DNA from: Kiritimatiellia bacterium
Lineage (GTDB): Bacteria; Verrucomicrobiota; Kiritimatiellia; RFP12; UBA1067
Reading direction: 5' to 3'
DNA: 32,646 bases
NCBI GenBank assembly: GCA_017450695.1
Contig: JAFSTA010000040.1
Span: 1 to 32,646 of the forward strand
The position numbers and the translations under genes are program-made. Positions 30,532 through 32,646 of this stretch are shown here, one piece after another. The notes below the pieces were generated by a model. That model saw nothing but the letters and a program-made list of their open reading frames with translations, searched no databases and was not told where the DNA came from. How positions within the stretch are numbered: the first letter of the stretch is position 1; the number at the start of each line of letters is the position of its first letter.

Positions 30532-32646
30532 ATGAAAAAACTGTTTGTCTGCGCGGCCTTGCTGACGGTCGCGTCGCTCGCGGCCTCTGCGGCGTCGTTG
30601 CGCGAGAGTTTCCGTTCGCCGCAGGGCGCGGCGCGGGAAAACACGGGGCCGCTCTTCTGGATGCACGGCACCGAGTCGGAGGCGCGTCTGCGCGAGTACG
30701 TGGGGCGCGTCGCCGAGAGCGGACAGGGCATCCTCACGATCGAGTCGCGCCCGCACATCGACTGGATGCGCGAAGGGTGGTGGCGTGATGTGGATATCGT
30801 GCTCGACGAGTGCCGCAAGCGCGGAATGAAGATGATGGTCTTCGATGATTACTGGTGGCCGAGTCAGGGCATGGGCGGCAAGTATCCCATTCCCGAACAG
30901 TTCCAATGCCGCGACATCAAGGGCACCGTCTATTGGAGCCACGAGGCTCCCGCGACGGTTTCGAACGAGGTCGCCCGCGTACAGGCCAAGGAGGTCGAGC
31001 CGGGCGTCTTCCGTATCGGCATGGACGGCGACAAGATCCTCGTCTATACCTGGTTCACCTCCAACGGCGGCTACCGGTTCCCGACCGTGAACGGGCTGGA
31101 CGAAGCCGCCGTCGATTGGTTTATCGCCCAATACTACCAGCCGTACTACGACCGTTACAAGGACGCTTTCCAGGACGGGACGATACCGGGTTTCTTCTTC
31201 GACGAACCGCAGTTCCGGTCCTGGTGGGGCGATGCCCTCGCGAAGGAACTCAAGGCGCGGGGCGACGATGCGGGCGAACTGCTCACCGCCCTCAAGTTCA
31301 AGCTCGCCGAGCCAGAGGATCAAGCCAGCGCCCTCTACCGCTACCACGACGCGCGTTGCGAAGTGTGGGGACGCACGATGTACGGCCGGCAGAGCGACTG
31401 GTGCGCGAAACACGGCGTGTTTTCGAGCGGACATTTCCTCGAACACGCCAACGACCACTACAATCCCGTCCTTTCCTGCGGCAATGTGATGCAGCAGATG
31501 AAGTACGTGGAGGTGCCGGGCGTCGATCTCGTCTGCCGCCAGTACTATCCAGACCAGCGCCAAATCGAGAAGCGCCAGATCGACTTCGGCCAGATGCCGA
31601 AATACGCGTCCTCCACCGCACACGTCTATAACCGCCACAACGGGATGAACTGGTGCGAGATTTTCGGCGCGTACGGTCAGGACATCACCTATCCGCAGAT
31701 GAAGTGGCTGTGCGACTGGCACCAGTACCAGGGATGCTACTATCTCATCCCCCACTCGTTCAATCCGAAGTCGCCGAACGACAGGGACTGCCCACCCTAC
31801 TTCTACAACGGCGGGTACGAGCCGCGCTATCCGCTCTTCCGGGTGTGGACGGATTACAACAACCGGTGTGCGCTGCTGCTCTCCGGCGGGGAACACGTCT
31901 GCCGTATCGCCCAATGCGTTCCCGGTATCAGCTACCACGTCGGCAAGACCATCCGTCCCGAAATGTTCGCGTTCGCGATCCAGGACGCGCAGCTCGACAG
32001 CGACTGGATGGGGTACGATGTCGTCGAGACCGCTCGTATCGAGAAGAACCCGCGCACGGGGCGTCCCGCGCTGCGTACCGCGAACGGCAAGGAATACTAC
32101 GATATCCTCACGCTTCCGGCAACGGAATACGTCCCGTTACAAACGCTGGAAAAGGCGCTTGCGTTCGCGAAGGTGGGCGGCGTGGTCGTTGGCTACGGCG
32201 TCAAGCCGTGCAACACGCCCACGCGCGGCAAGACGGCGGAGGACGTGAGGCGCGTGGTGGATGCGATCTTCGCGCGGCCGAACACGCTCTTCATCGAGGG
32301 CGAGCCCGACGGGGCGACGCTTCGTGCCGCGCTCGCGAAGGCGTATCCCAACAGCGACAAGCCGCTCGCCGTGCGCGAATTCGATTTCGTGGGCCTTTCC
32401 GCCGCAGACGGGCGGATGCTCGCCGTGAACCACTACGAGAAGGACGGCGACGTGCGCCTCTTCCTCGCGAACCAGGATGCCGCGCGTCGCCGCGATCTCG
32501 CGCTACGCGCGAAGTGGCCGGTGGAAAAGGCGGAACTGTGGGATCCGATGCAGGGCACGATCGAGAAGCCCGTCGTGGAGAACGGTCTCGTGAAGATCGC
32601 GCTCGAACCGAGCCAGGCCGTGTTCCTCGTGTGGCCGAAGGAGGCG
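30532..32646 (+). CDS. Secreted GH106-like (alpha-L-rhamnosidase-type) protein, partial at window end
   Basis: Open for 705 codons to the last base, so the C-terminus is missing. It begins with a signal peptide (MKKLFVCAALLTVASLAASA). The first half has the pattern of GH106-type glycosidases: GPLFWMHGTESEARLREYV, ECRKRGMKMMVFDDYWWPS and GFFFDEPQF, with Asp/Glu candidates for catalysis. The later part resembles the family's beta domains. The activity is assigned by pattern only, and a different retaining glycosidase is possible. It follows the PfkB kinase on the same strand and would supply sugar to the upstream cassette. Confidence 0.65.
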   Translation, partial: MKKLFVCAALLTVASLAASAASLRESFRSPQGAARENTGPLFWMHGTESEARLREYVGRVAESGQGILTIESRPHIDWMREGWWRDVDIVLDECRKRGMKMMVFDDYWWPSQGMGGKYPIPEQFQCRDIKGTVYWSHEAPATVSNEVARVQAKEVEPGVFRIGMDGDKILVYTWFTSNGGYRFPTVNGLDEAAVDWFIAQYYQPYYDRYKDAFQDGTIPGFFFDEPQFRSWWGDALAKELKARGDDAGELLTALKFKLAEPEDQASALYRYHDARCEVWGRTMYGRQSDWCAKHGVFSSGHFLEHANDHYNPVLSCGNVMQQMKYVEVPGVDLVCRQYYPDQRQIEKRQIDFGQMPKYASSTAHVYNRHNGMNWCEIFGAYGQDITYPQMKWLCDWHQYQGCYYLIPHSFNPKSPNDRDCPPYFYNGGYEPRYPLFRVWTDYNNRCALLLSGGEHVCRIAQCVPGISYHVGKTIRPEMFAFAIQDAQLDSDWMGYDVVETARIEKNPRTGRPALRTANGKEYYDILTLPATEYVPLQTLEKALAFAKVGGVVVGYGVKPCNTPTRGKTAEDVRRVVDAIFARPNTLFIEGEPDGATLRAALAKAYPNSDKPLAVREFDFVGLSAADGRMLAVNHYEKDGDVRLFLANQDAARRRDLALRAKWPVEKAELWDPMQGTIEKPVVENGLVKIALEPSQAVFLVWPKEA

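Overview
The window is about 32.6 kb of GC-rich bacterial chromosome. Secreted and lipoprotein-type proteins, FG-GAP and SUMF1-fold proteins, eukaryote-type GlgB, GH127 and GH106-like enzymes and repeat-filled intergenic DNA together suggest the PVC superphylum, most likely a gut-type Kiritimatiellota/Lentisphaerota-like polysaccharide user. This is inference from gene content; no rRNA or tRNA was seen.

Layout. (1) 79-4272, minus: glgB-tsaD-rbfA-truB, coupled by ATGA overlaps or a 2-nt gap. Its best promoter carries a nine-G run in the -35/-10 spacer. (2) 4539-8924: a PAS-AraC regulator divergent from a three-gene secreted operon (a protein broken at a ten-G run, then two tandem SUMF1-fold proteins). 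The promoter has two AraC-style half sites 21 bp apart touching the -35. (3) 9395-11147, minus: pgsA then manC. (4) 11194-11760: a 12-unit GC-rich minisatellite. (5) 11855-14848, plus: secreted GH127, xseB and a leucine-rich-repeat lipoprotein. (6) 14940-20648, minus: DapA-family lyase, a large FG-GAP protein, Nudix hydrolase, a zinc-ribbon/TM/GspG-like protein and a Lys/Ala-rich histone-like protein. (7) 21230-26535, plus: corA and hrpA. (8) 26943-32646, plus: NagB-like deaminase, class II aldolase, PIG-L deacetylase, PfkB kinase and a secreted GH106-like protein that runs off the window. Together these read as an amino-sugar breakdown cassette behind a good sigma70-type promoter.

The most unusual content is between the genes. 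Several short tandem repeat families (about 7-mer GGTAGCT/TAGGTGG, 8-mer AACCACCN, 9-mer TTCTAGGGA-like, 10-mer ATCGACAGCT) are joined in a fixed order, commonly begin at or just after a stop codon, and recur as inverted or direct copies around genes. A second element of about 70 bp has one copy at 9060-9137 and an inverted copy at 26637-26710. Two G-homopolymers sit where length change would alter expression (promoter spacer) or reading frame (secreted protein), as at phase-variable contingency loci in other bacteria.
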